A stretch of 6,657 nucleotides of DNA. Source: Cytophagales bacterium. Lineage in GTDB: Bacteria > Bacteroidota > Bacteroidia > Cytophagales > 172606-1. The notes under the pieces are model-generated. The model saw only the letters and a list, made by a program, of their open reading frames with translations. It searched no databases and was not told the origin of the DNA. The position numbers and the translations under genes are program-made. Of this stretch, positions 6,197 through 6,657 are shown in pieces (position 1 is the stretch's first letter; every line of letters starts with the position of its first letter). The DNA lies in contig JALOMD010000173.1 in assembly GCA_025455595.1 (NCBI GenBank), forward strand, positions 1 through 6,657. The letters are read 5' to 3'.

Positions 6197-6232
6197 GTTA
6201 CCCGTTCTTGCGCAATTTTTGCACGACTTTGC

Positions 6233-6622
6233 TCAATTGCATTTTCCTGTTCCCCAGCCGGTGTGTCCCCTGCCCTGCCAGCATTTCCAGTTCCGCTTGA
6301 TTTCCGTCACCAACCAAGCCGGGCCGTTGGTTTGGGCCGTCATCACGATTTTCACCCCGGCCTTCGAGTCGTCTTGCAGCCGTTCGTGAATCAGGGTTGT
6401 CTCGTAGCGGTTGTCGTCCAGTCTGCGCGTCTGGACGGAAAGCTCAGGCTTGCCTTCGTTTGCCGGGTAGGCGTAGTACAGTTCTATCAGTTGTTCGGGT
6501 GTTTTGATGTCGGTGCGGCTGGCAATCTGCCGATTGAACGCTGTAGTGTCAACACGCTCGAACGACTCCGAACAGGCCGTCAGGGAAAGCAGTGCCGGTA
6601 TGACGCTGATGAGTTTTTTCAT
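6233..6622 (-). CDS. Small putative lipoprotein with a Cys/Trp-rich C-terminus
   Basis: This is a 129-aa protein. The N-terminus is a lipoprotein signal: MKK, a hydrophobic stretch LISVIPALLSL and the lipobox LTAC, with Cys17 as the lipidated residue, followed by SESFE. The mature protein of 113 residues should sit in the outer or inner membrane facing the periplasm. It contains TPEQLIELYYAYP (41-53), alternating strand-like segments (PELSVQTRRL, RYETTLIHERL, GVKIVMTAQ, AWLVTEIKRNW) and a tail with Cys114 and Cys128 and several Trp and Gly residues (WKCWQGRGHTGWGTGKC). The two cysteines could form a disulfide. I do not recognise a named family. ATG 6622 is the first start in frame and places the signal peptide at the N-terminus. 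The gene precedes the kinase on the same strand with 153 bp between them, so co-transcription is possible but not shown. Confidence 0.85.
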   Translation of the reverse strand: MKKLISVIPALLSLTACSESFERVDTTAFNRQIASRTDIKTPEQLIELYYAYPANEGKPELSVQTRRLDDNRYETTLIHERLQDDSKAGVKIVMTAQTNGPAWLVTEIKRNWKCWQGRGHTGWGTGKCN

Positions 6623-6657
6623 TGGGTTTGTGTAAAAATCAGAATGCGGATTCCGGA

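Overview
The window looks like a piece of a Bacteroidota chromosome, probably from a relatively GC-rich lineage. Three things point there. Genes are GC-rich while the gaps are AT-rich. None of the starts has a clear Shine-Dalgarno sequence. The gene types fit as well: a 2-oxoacid dehydrogenase E1 beta region with extra in-frame sequence upstream, as in alpha/beta fused forms, a DUF2452 protein, a multi-PAS histidine kinase and a small lipoprotein. The lineage is an inference; no rRNA or other marker gene is present.

Layout. Bases 1-1183 (+) hold the 3' part of a 2-oxoacid dehydrogenase E1 gene. It is frameshifted by an exact 25-bp tandem duplication at 330-380; removing one copy restores one open frame of 385 codons to the stop. 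Bases 1184-1548 are an AT-rich gap with a 7-bp-period array, a 10-bp tandem repeat and a hairpin element. Bases 1549-2097 (+) encode a 182-aa membrane protein whose C-terminal half resembles the Coa1 family. A 206-bp gap follows, with a short 7-bp-period array ending just before the next start. Bases 2304-2777 (+) encode a DUF2452 (C1orf50-like) protein. Bases 2778-3013 separate two convergent genes. Bases 3014-6079 (-) encode a 1021-aa soluble sensor histidine kinase with about six PAS domains. Bases 6233-6622 (-) encode a 129-aa lipoprotein upstream of the kinase and on the same strand.

The genes do not form an obvious pathway. The three + strand genes are separated by large gaps and look like independent units. 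The lipoprotein and kinase could be co-transcribed across a 153-bp gap, but nothing proves it, and no response regulator is visible.

The most unusual content is intergenic. Four gene boundaries carry imperfect arrays with a 7-bp period. The convergent gap is arranged almost symmetrically: heptad array, hairpin, perfect 15-bp inverted repeat, hairpin, heptad array. The arms of the two outer hairpins can also pair with each other, giving two alternative folds. Related hairpin sequences recur elsewhere in the gaps, which suggests a dispersed repeat family. I see no CRISPR array, transposase, tRNA or rRNA, and no convincing new multi-gene system.
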